Shown one piece after another: positions 55,232-64,000 of a DNA stretch of 64,000 bases. Origin of the DNA: Brucella pseudogrignonensis (GTDB lineage: Bacteria; Pseudomonadota; Alphaproteobacteria; Rhizobiales; Rhizobiaceae); assembly GCF_002252525.1 (NCBI RefSeq), contig NZ_NNRM01000003.1, positions 1 through 64,000 on the forward strand, written 5' to 3'. The position numbers and the translations under genes are program-made. The notes below the pieces were generated by a model. The model searched no databases. It worked only from the letters and a program-made list of their open reading frames with translations, and had not been told where the DNA came from. How positions within the stretch are numbered: position 1 is the stretch's first letter; each line of letters opens with the position of its first letter.

Positions 55232-55630
55232 TGCAGTTTCCTTTCAATTGACCGAATTGAACGCCATTCCGCGATGCGCCCACTTCAATCGTTTCTTCCG
55301 GTTCGGATCCAATTGAGGGAACAATACACCGCCGCCTCAATGGTCGTATCAGCAGTCAAAACGCACTGCTTACATTCTCTGGATTCCAGTCACCGCAGGC
55401 TTCCCGACCGAAGAAGCCTGTTTTGGCGACTTTTGCAGAACCTTAGGCGGGGAACAATTGAAAAATCGCCATTCCTGCCAGTTTCTGCACAATCTGAGCG
55501 ATTTTAGCGCCCTGAACCCCAACAGATGCTTAACGCCACTCGTTAACCTTCAGGTACGAACAACAAATAAGCCGCTTTTGTGGCAAAGAGCACCAAAATA
55601 TGGAGAGGCAGTCAAACTGCCTCCCCAAAA
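55232..55630. other. Non-coding gap between clpX and clpP
   Basis: A 399-base region with no supported gene. The clpP terminator lies at its right end; the rest presumably carries the clpX promoter, though no clear consensus box was found. Short frames in it (e.g. 55274-55507) show no coding pattern. Confidence 0.6.
55602..55626 (-). terminator. Hairpin after clpP
   Basis: GAGGCAG and CTGCCTC pair around TCAAA, flanked by GGA/TCCC; ATATTTT follows on the minus strand. It lies five bases past the clpP stop. Confidence 0.7.
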
Positions 55631-56260
55631 TTACTTGGCTTCTTCAGTGCCTGCGTCGCGCGATTCGATCACCTTATCGATCAAACCGAACTCAAGAGCT
55701 TCCTGTGCGGTCATGAAATGATCGCGATCAAGGGTACGCTCAATCGTCTCATAATCGCGACCGGTGTGCTTGACGTAGGTTTCGTTCAGACGGCGCTTCA
55801 TCTTGATGATGTCCTGCGCATGACGTTCGATATCCGACGCCTGCCCCTGGAAGCCGCCCGAAGGCTGGTGAACCATGATGCGGGCATTTGGCAACGCATA
55901 ACGCTGGCCAGTGGCGCCTGCAGTCAGAAGCAGCGAGCCCATGGAAGCAGCCTGGCCCATGCAGAGCGTGGAAACAGGAGGCTTGATGAACTGCATCGTG
56001 TCGTAGATCGCCATGCCGGACGTAACAACGCCACCTGGCGAATTGATGTACATGTTGATCTCTTTCTTCGGGTTTTCAGACTCGAGGAAGAGCAACTGCG
56101 CGCAAATCAGCATCGACATGCCATCTTCGACAGGACCGTTGACGAAGATAATGCGTTCTTTCAGCAAGCGCGAGAAGATATCATAGGCCCGCTCGCCACG
56201 GTTGGTCTGCTCGACCACCATCGGCACGAGGTTCATGACGGTTTCAATGGGATCTCTCAT
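55631..56260 (-). CDS. clpP: ATP-dependent Clp protease proteolytic subunit
   Basis: Serine peptidase forming the double-ring ClpP barrel, 209 residues. The catalytic Ser is in [12 protein letters not shown], the His in [11 protein letters not shown] and the Asp in TLDRDHFM. N-terminal [39 protein letters not shown] matches the alphaproteobacterial form; the start at 56260 has GAGG upstream, and the frame further up to 56314 is leader. A strong RpoH-type promoter sits at 56311-56340. Confidence 0.97.
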   Translation of the reverse strand: MRDPIETVMNLVPMVVEQTNRGERAYDIFSRLLKERIIFVNGPVEDGMSMLICAQLLFLESENPKKEINMYINSPGGVVTSGMAIYDTMQFIKPPVSTLCMGQAASMGSLLLTAGATGQRYALPNARIMVHQPSGGFQGQASDIERHAQDIIKMKRRLNETYVKHTGRDYETIERTLDRDHFMTAQEALEFGLIDKVIESRDAGTEEAK

Positions 56261-56310
56261 AATGGGCCTCTGCATATTTATGGCGAATATGAATCGTACG
56301 GATGTTCCAT

Positions 56311-56340
56311 ACATAGGGCTTTGCAGCCCTGTTCCGCAAG
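56311..56340 (-). promoter_or_regulatory. Heat-shock (RpoH) promoter of clpP
   Basis: On the minus strand CTTGCG, 17 bases, then CCTATGT, which matches the alphaproteobacterial RpoH consensus CTTG-N17/18-CYTATNT. It lies about 50 bases upstream of the clpP ATG, ideally placed for transcription of clpP. Confidence 0.7.
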
Positions 56341-56347
56341 ATGCCGA

Positions 56348-57766
56348 TCAATCCCAGTCGGAATCCTGTTCGACAGGCTTAATGCCGCGTTTCTCATCGA
56401 GCATTTTGCGTGCCGTTTCAGTCAGGCGGGCCTGAATACGAACAGAGCCATCTTCCAGATCTTCGCGCTTCACGTCGCTGCCATGCTGGTACATCCAGTC
56501 GAGGATACGAAGCTCGGATGGAGAAAGCACAACATCAACAGTACCAAGCGCGCCTGCAATGCGGGTCTCGATCAAAGAAAGCAACCTGTCAACGCCTTCA
56601 CCGGTCCAGGCTGAAAGCGGGATCGGACGCCCCTCCTCGCTGCCTGCAGCAGCCAGACGGGAAGCCGCTTCACGGCCAGCTTCGTCCAGATTGTCGATCT
56701 TGTTCCAAATCTGGATCACGCGCTTATGATCATGCGGCTCAACGTCGAGACCAGCCAGAATGCTTTCGACATCCTCGGCCTGTGCTGCATTATCGGGATC
56801 GGAAATGTCGCGAACATGCAGAATCAGATCAGCCTCAACCACTTCTTCCAGCGTTGCACGGAATGCAGCAACCAGATGGTGTGGAAGGTTCGAAATGAAA
56901 CCCACAGTATCCGACAGAATGACCGTCTCGCCATGCGGCAAACGAATACGACGCAATGTCGGGTCGAGCGTGGCAAACAGCATATCTTCCGCCAGCACAT
57001 CCGCGCCCGTCATACGATTGAACAGCGTTGATTTGCCCGCATTCGTATAACCAACGAGCGCAACAACCGGATGCGGCACCTTGCGGCGCTTCTGCCGGTG
57101 CAGCGTACGTGTACGCACAACCGTTTCAAGCTCGCGCTTGATCTTCAAAATCTTGTCTTGAAGCATACGTCTGTCGGCTTCGATCTGCGTTTCACCCGGA
57201 CCACCGAGGAAGCCGCTACCGCCGCGCTGACGCTCAAGGTGGGTCCAGCTACGTACCAGACGGCCCTTCTGATAGTTCAGATGCGCAAGCTCAACCTGCA
57301 ACGCACCTTCCTTGGTGCGCGCTCTCTCGCCAAAAATCTCGAGAATGAGGCCGGTACGGTCAATAACCTTGACGTTCCACTCTTTTTCAAGATTGCGCTG
57401 CTGCACAGGCGTCAGCGCATGATCAACGATAACAAGGCCAATCGCCTTTTCTTTGACGATTTCAGCAACAGCCTCAACCTTGCCGGTTCCCAGAAGGGTC
57501 GCAGGCCTCGGCTGATTGACGATCACGTTTTCGGCATGGGCAATTTCAAGATTGATCGCACGCGCAAGACCGACGGCTTCTTCCAGCCGCGCTTCATTGG
57601 AGCGCTGGAACTGGGGTCTCTCGCCTTCTTCACTTGCAGTGCTTGTATTGTGCCGCTCTGGCAAAATTGGAACGATAACCGCCGCTCTTGTGGGTTCTGG
57701 TTCAGACACACCAAATCCCTTATTTTCATCGGCAGGCGATACGTTCTTACCCTTGAATTTCGACAA
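56348..57766 (-). CDS. hflX: GTPase HflX
   Basis: Ribosome-associated GTPase that splits stalled or stressed ribosomes, 472 residues. The HflX N-terminal domain ends in GGSGFLGGPGETQIE, followed by a coiled coil, then the G domain: GYTNAGKST (G1), DTVGFISNLP (G3), NKIDN (G4). The N-terminus has a ~30-residue leader without conservation. The only possible upstream start is a TTG at 57766, since a stop lies three codons before; GGAG is 11 bases upstream. It follows hfq on the same strand, as in many proteobacteria. Confidence 0.95.
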   Translation of the reverse strand: MSKFKGKNVSPADENKGFGVSEPEPTRAAVIVPILPERHNTSTASEEGERPQFQRSNEARLEEAVGLARAINLEIAHAENVIVNQPRPATLLGTGKVEAVAEIVKEKAIGLVIVDHALTPVQQRNLEKEWNVKVIDRTGLILEIFGERARTKEGALQVELAHLNYQKGRLVRSWTHLERQRGGSGFLGGPGETQIEADRRMLQDKILKIKRELETVVRTRTLHRQKRRKVPHPVVALVGYTNAGKSTLFNRMTGADVLAEDMLFATLDPTLRRIRLPHGETVILSDTVGFISNLPHHLVAAFRATLEEVVEADLILHVRDISDPDNAAQAEDVESILAGLDVEPHDHKRVIQIWNKIDNLDEAGREAASRLAAAGSEEGRPIPLSAWTGEGVDRLLSLIETRIAGALGTVDVVLSPSELRILDWMYQHGSDVKREDLEDGSVRIQARLTETARKMLDEKRGIKPVEQDSDWD

Positions 57767-57977
57767 ATAAACTTACTCCGGGATACGGAAACGAACTATC
57801 CAGCAGATAGGTCTCCGCACTTGCGGTTTCAAACAGAAGACGCCCCGGCTAATCAAATCATGATCCAAATGGCCCAAACCGGGCATGGATCGGAATCGAA
57901 AAAACTGGAGCGGTGTGACAGTTTCAAGAGATCACCACGCTCCAGCATAAAACTGGTCAGTTATAAACTGATAAGCG

Positions 57978-58214
57978 TCAGACTTCCTCACCCTCGAACA
58001 TCTGTACCGGCTGGCTCGGCATGATGGTCGAAATTGCATGCTTGTAAACAAGCTGCGAATGACCATCGCGACGCAGCAATACGCAGAAATTGTCAAAGGA
58101 CGTCACGATACCCGTGAGCTTCACGCCATTAATAAGGAAGATGGTCAGTGAAATTTTCTGCTTGCGTACAGAATTGAGGAAAAGGTCTTGAAGATTTTGC
58201 GATCGTTCAGCCAT
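57978..58214 (-). CDS. hfq: RNA chaperone Hfq
   Basis: Hexameric RNA-binding protein that pairs small RNAs with mRNAs, 78 residues. Sm1 motif: [40 protein letters not shown]; Sm2: [10 protein letters not shown]. The C-terminal tail is short ([11 protein letters not shown]), typical of Rhizobiales. AAAGGAAT lies upstream of the ATG. In the locus order it precedes hflX with 211 bases between. Confidence 0.97.
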
Positions 58215-58422
58215 TGTTTTTATTCCTTTAATCGATCAGCAGTTTGTTCGTTTAATGTCAGACGAACACGCGCACACACATAAATCAAGCACCCGGATTG
58301 CGCAAAGCCTGGCACTGATCGCAATTGCTGTGGAAAGACAACTGCTTCGCTCTTTAGCTTCGGTTAACAGGATGGGAATCTTTGCGCAACCAGCAAATTC
58401 AAATGCAGGCAAGCAATTCTTT

Positions 58423-59265
58423 CTAGGCACCAACGGATGAGCACTGATTTTGCTCGAAAGAAAGTGGCTCACCAAGCAGCGGTCTCACGCGGTCAATCGC
58501 CCACATATAGAAGCTTCCCGGTTGCATCGAGACGACTTCCTTATGCTTCTTATGGATATGAAAGCCAATGAAATCAGGATGTTTGGTAGGTTCAATCCCA
58601 TAAGCCGGATCGTAAATCCGCGTCGCTTCCTTACCGACCCAGTAATAGAAATTCTCCTGCGGAGCTGCATTTCTGAAGATGCCATACTTGCGCGCCAGCC
58701 GGGATATGCCGTCATTTCCAAAAATAGTGATTCCAATGGCGGCGGGCGTAACTTCCTTACCGATCACGCGATAATAAAGCGGGCGCAGCTTTCCACGTCG
58801 CAATCCAAGCCAACGCGGCAACGGATAGCTGGCAGCCACATAAGCTTCAAATTCGCGGATAATCGGATGGTCATGCGGCAGATAAAGCGCGGACACGCCA
58901 ACACGGAATCGATTCTCGCGCGCGAGATATGGCTTTGACGGGTCGGGATGAAATTGCTTGAGCAGGTAAACATCCGTATCGAGCCACACACCCTGCTTAT
59001 GCTTCATCAGCATTATACGGAAAATATCGCTGAACTGAACGATCGTTGTCCGGCTGTGGAAATTCGGATAGCCGGGATCAAGACGCTTAAACACCAGCTC
59101 AGGCAGAATGCTGCTGGCATCGTGTAGTTCGACGCCCGCTGGCACGTTCTCGATAGGCGCGTATGAAAACAGCTTCACACGCTGACCGGTCATCACCATC
59201 GATGCCAGACAGATGCGATCAACATCGCGCAGCCGCGGCCCATACCAGAAAGTGCAGATATCCAT
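58423..59265 (-). CDS. DXD-motif glycosyltransferase (capsular/sugar-transferase type)
   Basis: Predicted glycosyltransferase of 280 residues with the sugar-nucleotide/metal-binding DXD motif in GVWLDTDVYLL (residues ~92-102), the hallmark of the Gly_transf_sug (GT32-like) family. Before it lie a DIFRIMLMKHKQG segment, and after it a conserved NFYYWVG and FIGFHIHKKHK region. No signal peptide. Donor and acceptor are unknown; a surface glycan is likely. The start is the ATG at 59265; a GTG three codons earlier is possible. It is located between hfq and trkA, where many related genomes carry a D-amino acid aminotransferase or nothing. Confidence 0.85.
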   Translation of the reverse strand: MDICTFWYGPRLRDVDRICLASMVMTGQRVKLFSYAPIENVPAGVELHDASSILPELVFKRLDPGYPNFHSRTTIVQFSDIFRIMLMKHKQGVWLDTDVYLLKQFHPDPSKPYLARENRFRVGVSALYLPHDHPIIREFEAYVAASYPLPRWLGLRRGKLRPLYYRVIGKEVTPAAIGITIFGNDGISRLARKYGIFRNAAPQENFYYWVGKEATRIYDPAYGIEPTKHPDFIGFHIHKKHKEVVSMQPGSFYMWAIDRVRPLLGEPLSFEQNQCSSVGA

Positions 59266-59339
59266 GAATGACACCGAGGAAGAAGAACTGCGGCATCATA
59301 TAAAGATCAGCTAATAAAATAGATACATCAAATTGCTAG

Positions 59340-60716
59340 CTAGAAGAACTCGAGGCTTACGCGGAACATTTGCTCCACATGCTTGATAGCATCGGCGGTC
59401 GCAAAGATCACAACACGGTCTTTCGGCTTGATGCGAACATTGCCATTGGGCTGGATAACCTGACCGTCGCGATAGATTGCGCCGATTCGCAGGCCTTCCG
59501 GCAGATCGAGATCGCGCAGAGGCGCACCGACCAGCGACGACGTCTCAAGCGCTTCCGCCTCAATGATTTCCGCCATGTCCCGATAGACACTATAGACGGC
59601 ACGGATACGACCACGCCGGACATGCTGCAATATCTTCGATACGGTAACGGCTTTCGGATTGATATAGGCGTCAATCCCCACCATGTGGGTGAAATCCTGA
59701 TACGCAACCGTATTGATCAAAGCCATATTGGCCTTACAGCCAAGGCGCTTGGCCATGATACTGGAGAGGATATTGACCTGATCCTGATTGGTCAGCGCCA
59801 CAAAAAGATCGGCGTCCTCGATATCGGCTTCCTGCAAAAGTGCCTGGTCAAGCGCACTGCCATGCAGAACCATGGTCCGGTTGAGCTGGTCGGCAATCGC
59901 GAAGGCGCGCTCGTGCTCGCTCTCGATCATCTTGATACGCGTCTGCCACTTACGCTCTTCAATAGCCTTGGCGACATAAAGCCCGATATTACCACCGCCG
60001 GCGATGACAATACGATGCGCTTCCGGCTTCTCATGCCCGAACAATGACAGCGTTCTGCGGACCTGCTCACGGGTCGTGACGACATAGGCAAGATCACCGG
60101 CATGTAGTTGATCGTTGGAGCGTGGAATAAACAGGCTACCATTGCGCACAACGCCCACGACTGTCGCAGCCAGTCCAGGAAAAAGGTCGGACAGCTGTTT
60201 CAGCGGCGTATTGATAACCGGGCATTCTTCCAGACATTCGATGGCGAGACCGATGATCTTATCATCGGCAAATCGCAGCACATCGGTCGCGCCCTGTAAG
60301 GCGATGCGCCGCAAAACCACTTCACCGACCTCAAGCTCCGGCGAGATAATCACATCAATGGGCAGGTTTTCGCGCAGGAACAGGTCCTGATATTCGGCCT
60401 TGAGATAAGACTGTGCGCGAATGCGCGCAATCTTGGTCGGCACATTGAAAACCGAATGCGCCACCTGACAGGCCACCATGTTGACTTCGTCAGACAGCGT
60501 CACCGCAATAATCATATCGGCTTCGTTGGCACCGGCGGCGGCGAGCACATCCGGTTGCGAGCCATGGCCGACGAAGCCACGCACATCCAGTGTGTCGCGG
60601 ACAATCTCGATATGGCGCGCGGACGTATCAATGACGGAGACGTCATTTTCTTCGGCAGCAAGCCGCTCGGCAATACCATAGCCGACCTGCCCTGCTCCGC
60701 ATACGATTACACGCAT
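59340..60716 (-). CDS. trkA: Trk potassium uptake system regulatory protein TrkA
   Basis: NAD-binding peripheral subunit that gates the TrkH/TrkG potassium channel, 458 residues. Two RCK units: the first Rossmann fold MRVIVCGAGQVGYGIAERL (GxGxxG at 7-12) and the second RIVIAGGGNIGLYVAKAIEE near residue 234, each followed by a TrkA-C domain. It is located 21 bases downstream of ntrX and is probably transcribed with ntrYX, the conserved order in Rhizobiales. No trkH is in the window. Confidence 0.96.
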   Translation of the reverse strand: MRVIVCGAGQVGYGIAERLAAEENDVSVIDTSARHIEIVRDTLDVRGFVGHGSQPDVLAAAGANEADMIIAVTLSDEVNMVACQVAHSVFNVPTKIARIRAQSYLKAEYQDLFLRENLPIDVIISPELEVGEVVLRRIALQGATDVLRFADDKIIGLAIECLEECPVINTPLKQLSDLFPGLAATVVGVVRNGSLFIPRSNDQLHAGDLAYVVTTREQVRRTLSLFGHEKPEAHRIVIAGGGNIGLYVAKAIEERKWQTRIKMIESEHERAFAIADQLNRTMVLHGSALDQALLQEADIEDADLFVALTNQDQVNILSSIMAKRLGCKANMALINTVAYQDFTHMVGIDAYINPKAVTVSKILQHVRRGRIRAVYSVYRDMAEIIEAEALETSSLVGAPLRDLDLPEGLRIGAIYRDGQVIQPNGNVRIKPKDRVVIFATADAIKHVEQMFRVSLEFF

Positions 60717-60737
60717 ATCATCCCGCCTACTTGAATA

Positions 60738-62099
60738 TTAAACGCCGAGCGACTTCAGCTTGCGATGCAATGCCGAGCGTTCCATGCCGACAAATTCAGC
60801 CGTACGCGAGATATTGCCACCAAAGCGATTGATCTGCGCGATGAGATACTCCTTCTCGAAACGCTCGCGCGCCTCACGCAACGGCAATGCCATGATGTGC
60901 TGATCGGATTCAGTCGGCGCGCGCGGCAGCGTGTCGCCAATTTCTGCAGGCAGAAGATCAGCGGTTACAGGTGCTTCCGGATCATCGCCACGCGCCAGAA
61001 TCATCAGGCGTTCAACATTGTTACGCAGCTGGCGAATATTGCCCGGCCAGCTATGCGCCTGCAGAACTGCCATGGCGTCAGATCCGATTTTGCGCGGCTT
61101 GATACCGGCCTGCTCGGCAATCTGAGTCATGAAATACTCGACCAGCGATGGAATGTCTTCGCGGCGCGCTGCAAGCGGTGGCACATGCACAGGCACCACA
61201 GAAAGGCGATGGAAAAGGTCTTCGCGGAAAGTACCCTCGGCAATCATGCCTTCAAGGTTCTGTGCCGTAGAGGAAATGATGCGGACATCCACCTTCACGC
61301 GCTTGGTTCCGCCAACGCGTTCAAACTGCTGATCGACGAGAACGCGTAAAATCTTGTTCTGCGTTTCGCGCGGCATGTCGGCGACTTCATCGAGATAAAG
61401 AATGCCGCCATGCGCTTCTTCAAGCGCACCGACCTTGCGTTCACCACCATCCATTTCAGTGCCGAAAAGCTCGATTTCCATACGCTCCGGCGTAATGGTT
61501 GCAGCATTCACGGTAACAAACGGGCCATTGGCGCGGCTCGATTGCGCATGAATGGCGCGTGCCGCCAGCTCTTTACCAGCACCCGAAGGGCCAGTGATCA
61601 TAATGCGGCTATTGGTTGGTGCAACGCGCTCTATGGTCTGGCGCAGCTGGTTGATCGCAAGTGACGCGCCAATCAGTTCCATACTGTTACCGCCGCGCTT
61701 GCGCAGATTGGAAACCTCACGCTTCAGCTTCGACGTTTCCAGCGCACGTTCAGCAACCAGAATAAGACGATCCGCCTTGAAAGGCTTTTCGATAAAATCA
61801 TAAGCACCGCGGCGGATCGCAGACACAGCCGTTTCAATATTGCCGTGACCGGAAATCATCACCACTGGCAGATCGGGATGCTGCTTCTTGATTTCATCGA
61901 GCAGCGCAAGACCATCAAGGCGGCTGCCCTGCAACCAGATATCGAGAAACACCAACCGTGGCACGCGATCATCAATCGCCGCAAGCGCACTATCGGCATC
62001 AAAGGCTGTGCGGGTTTCATAGCCTTCGTCGCTGAGGATACCTGCAACGAGTTCCCGAATATCCGCTTCGTCATCAACTACAAGAATATCGGCTGCCAT
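60738..62099 (-). CDS. ntrX: Nitrogen-regulation response regulator NtrX
   Basis: Response regulator of 453 residues partnering NtrY. Receiver domain 1-120 with phospho-acceptor Asp53 in FLDIWL; AAA+ domain with Walker A GPSGAGKEL and a Walker B-like ILYLDEVADMP; C-terminal Fis-type helix-turn-helix (RFGGNISRTAEFVGMERSALHRKLKSLGV). The sigma54-contacting GAFTGA loop is absent: the corresponding stretch reads ELFGTEMDGGERKVGALEEA, so it probably does not activate sigma54 promoters. It starts one base after the ntrY stop. Confidence 0.95.
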   Translation of the reverse strand: MAADILVVDDEADIRELVAGILSDEGYETRTAFDADSALAAIDDRVPRLVFLDIWLQGSRLDGLALLDEIKKQHPDLPVVMISGHGNIETAVSAIRRGAYDFIEKPFKADRLILVAERALETSKLKREVSNLRKRGGNSMELIGASLAINQLRQTIERVAPTNSRIMITGPSGAGKELAARAIHAQSSRANGPFVTVNAATITPERMEIELFGTEMDGGERKVGALEEAHGGILYLDEVADMPRETQNKILRVLVDQQFERVGGTKRVKVDVRIISSTAQNLEGMIAEGTFREDLFHRLSVVPVHVPPLAARREDIPSLVEYFMTQIAEQAGIKPRKIGSDAMAVLQAHSWPGNIRQLRNNVERLMILARGDDPEAPVTADLLPAEIGDTLPRAPTESDQHIMALPLREARERFEKEYLIAQINRFGGNISRTAEFVGMERSALHRKLKSLGV

Positions 62100-62100
62100 A

Positions 62101-64000
62101 TCAGTTCACCTGTCCAATTATCTCGTTTCCGGGATTTCCCTCTTCCGCACCGGATGGACCGGCGGAAACCTCAGGAAAGATCATACGTATCATTGCGCCA
62201 CGTCCTCCGTGGAAATCTGCTGGCGCATCATGCAATTCCAAATGTCCGCCGTGGTCTTCCACGATCTTGCGGACGATAGCGAGGCCAAGGCCCGTGCCTT
62301 TTTCTCGCGTCGTCATATAAGGCTCCAGAAGCTTCTGACGATCATCACCCGGCAGACCTTTGCCGTTATCGATGACATCGACGATCAGGTTCCCGTCCGC
62401 CTTCATTGAGCGCACAAGAATATGCCCCTCGCCGCGCTCTTCCTTGGGCACAGCATCAATTGCTTCACTGGCATTCTTGATGACGTTGCCAAATGCCTGA
62501 CCGAGCAAGCGGCTATCAAACGAACCAATCAGCTTTTCAGAACCATATTCATTGGCGAACTGAATATCCTGACGGCTGACTTCAATGAGGAACGATGCTT
62601 CCCGCAGCGCCTCGCGCATATCCATGGCCTTCATTTCAGGCTTGGGCATACGCGCAAAAGCGGAGAATTCATCGACCATACGACCAATATCGCCAACCTG
62701 ACGAATGATCGTGTCGGTGCATTGATCGAAGACTTCGCGATCCTCGGTAATCACCTTGCCATAACGACGACGAATGCGTTCAGCCGAAAGCTGGATCGGT
62801 GTGAGCGGGTTTTTGATCTCATGTGCAATGCGGCGCGCAACATCAGCCCATGCAGACGAACGCTGTGCTTGAACAAGATCGGTAATGTCATCAACGGTGA
62901 CGACATAAGAGTGATCGTCGGATTCCGCATCCTCAACAGTTACCTGCACGTTGAAGGTACGCGCAACACCGCCACGAGTCATGCTGACCTGCTCGCGATG
63001 AACAGTACGACCCGTCGTGCGGGCAACTTCAAAAGCCTGTCCGATTTCAGGAGCAATGCTGCTTAGGCTCTTGCCGATTGCATCCTCTGAGCTGACCCCG
63101 AACATATGCTCCGCAGAGCGATTGAGGATCGAAATCGAGCCATCCGTTTCGATGCCGATAACACCGGCTGTAACGCCCGAAAGCACGGCTTCGGAGAAGC
63201 GACGGCGTTCATCGATCTGGTCTTTCGCCGACAGAAGTTCGTTACGCTGGCTCTTAAGCTCGGCGACCATGTTGTTGAAGGTGCCCGAAAGCGCACCAAC
63301 GTCACCATCCGACGAGCGTACCGGCACAGAAATATCGAGATTGCCAGCAGCCACATCATCAGCAGCGCCAATCAGCAGCCTGATCGGGCGCACCAGACGG
63401 TCAGCAACGGCAATACCGGTCCAAATAGCCGACAACAGAACAATGAGAGTCAGACCAAAATAGAGAAGCGCAAAAGCGATCTGGGTCGGAATGCGCGTAG
63501 CGTCCATCTCCTGATAGCGTTCTGTATTGGCTTTCATCAGACGCATTGCGTCCAATATCTGCTGATCGATAGCCCGAACCGTGTAAAGATACAGATCCGG
63601 TATTTCGCGCATCTTGATAACCGCGCCGACAAAGTTCAGGTCGCCCGGGGGAATGATAACCGGCTTACCGTCAGAGGCTGTTTGCAGAGCATCTTCGGTA
63701 GGAGGTGGAAGTCGTGTTTCCACACCAGTTTCGCTTTTAACGATAACGGTGCCGTCTTCACGAACCAGAAATGCACCAAGCAGCCCGCGGCCACCGGCTT
63801 GCAGCGTCATATAGCGGATGAACCCGCCCCTATCGAGACTGTAAAGCGTGCGTTGAGCATCAAGCTCCTGCAGCATCGAAAAAGAGGTGCTCTGCAAGTT
63901 AAGTGCCGTGTCGCGGAGATAGGAATCGGCCAAACTCTGCGACGAACTCACGATATCGCGTGTATTCGTATCAAACCACCGATCAAGTCCGAGATTAAGC
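62101..64000 (-). CDS. ntrY: Sensor histidine kinase NtrY (5' end outside the window)
   Basis: Membrane sensor kinase; about 633 codons are visible and the frame stays open to the window edge (upstream residues continue RWFDTNTRDI), so the N-terminal membrane helices are missing. Visible in order: a periplasmic sensor part, a transmembrane helix with HAMP domain (ADRLVRPIRLLIGAADDVAAGNLDI), a PAS domain (ISILNRSAEHMFG), the dimerisation/phosphorylation site HEIKNPLTPIQLSAERIRRRYG, and the HATPase with NVIKNA, VIDNGKGLP and TGLGLAIVRK. It senses redox or nitrogen state in related bacteria and phosphorylates NtrX. Confidence 0.95.
   Translation of the reverse strand, partial: LNLGLDRWFDTNTRDIVSSSQSLADSYLRDTALNLQSTSFSMLQELDAQRTLYSLDRGGFIRYMTLQAGGRGLLGAFLVREDGTVIVKSETGVETRLPPPTEDALQTASDGKPVIIPPGDLNFVGAVIKMREIPDLYLYTVRAIDQQILDAMRLMKANTERYQEMDATRIPTQIAFALLYFGLTLIVLLSAIWTGIAVADRLVRPIRLLIGAADDVAAGNLDISVPVRSSDGDVGALSGTFNNMVAELKSQRNELLSAKDQIDERRRFSEAVLSGVTAGVIGIETDGSISILNRSAEHMFGVSSEDAIGKSLSSIAPEIGQAFEVARTTGRTVHREQVSMTRGGVARTFNVQVTVEDAESDDHSYVVTVDDITDLVQAQRSSAWADVARRIAHEIKNPLTPIQLSAERIRRRYGKVITEDREVFDQCTDTIIRQVGDIGRMVDEFSAFARMPKPEMKAMDMREALREASFLIEVSRQDIQFANEYGSEKLIGSFDSRLLGQAFGNVIKNASEAIDAVPKEERGEGHILVRSMKADGNLIVDVIDNGKGLPGDDRQKLLEPYMTTREKGTGLGLAIVRKIVEDHGGHLELHDAPADFHGGRGAMIRMIFPEVSAGPSGAEEGNPGNEIIGQVN

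Overview
The window is a 64 kb stretch of an alphaproteobacterial chromosome. Protein sequences, gene order (ntrY-ntrX-trkA-hfq-hflX-clpP-clpX-lon-hupB, and ssb/uvrA with SOS boxes of the GTTC-N7-GTTC type) and the style of the intergenic palindromes point to Rhizobiales, most probably the Brucella/Ochrobactrum group. This assignment rests on recognition of the sequences, not on a search. Coding density is high, and there is no prophage, insertion sequence, rRNA operon or CRISPR array. One tRNA gene, tRNA-Leu(GAG), is present.

Layout. Positions 1-19.1 kb hold mostly housekeeping and metabolic genes: a TPR/SAM methyltransferase, a bile-acid-symporter-like transporter, galE, mazG, two small flavoproteins, an exported Gly/Pro-rich protein, thrS, a D,D-carboxypeptidase with a SPOR domain, yidD with an IscU-like scaffold gene, folE-hisI, a patatin-like lipase, tRNA-Leu, a TOBE protein, and a glutaryl-CoA block (CoA transferase, gcdH, LysR regulator). 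From 19.3 to 24.3 kb there is an RND efflux pump (membrane fusion protein plus pump) divergent from its TetR-type regulator. From 24.4 to 32.7 kb are tgt-queA, two cyclophilins, coaD, an unlisted 49-residue small protein, gyrA and marC.

From 32.8 to 44.7 kb lies a complete carbon-phosphorus lyase locus. One long leftward operon, phnG-H-I-J-K-L-hexapeptide acyltransferase-M-N-C-D-E-E, is divergent from the GntR-type regulator phnF. The shared control region carries a PhoB-type box and a perfect inverted repeat that fits PhnF. The operon covers uptake of phosphonates (CDEE), C-P bond cleavage (GHIJKL, M) and conversion of ribose bisphosphate to PRPP (N), all apparently under phosphate control.

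The right part (45-64 kb) is core: arsC, ssb, uvrA, a phosphodiester glycosidase-like protein, hupB, lon, clpX, clpP, hflX, hfq, a DXD glycosyltransferase, trkA, ntrX and the 3' part of ntrY, which runs off the window. clpP and probably lon have heat-shock (RpoH-like) promoters.

The most notable non-gene feature is a set of dispersed palindromic elements in intergenic spaces. Several abut or supply stop codons, and one copy forms the last ~16-20 codons of phnH. A second repeat pair shows a compensatory base change in its stem. Other points worth checking are a Tyr at the fluoroquinolone-determining position of GyrA, loss of two zinc ligands in Tgt, absence of GAFTGA in NtrX, a 30-bp tandem repeat at the end of phnI, and paired SOS boxes in the 0.85 kb ssb-uvrA gap.
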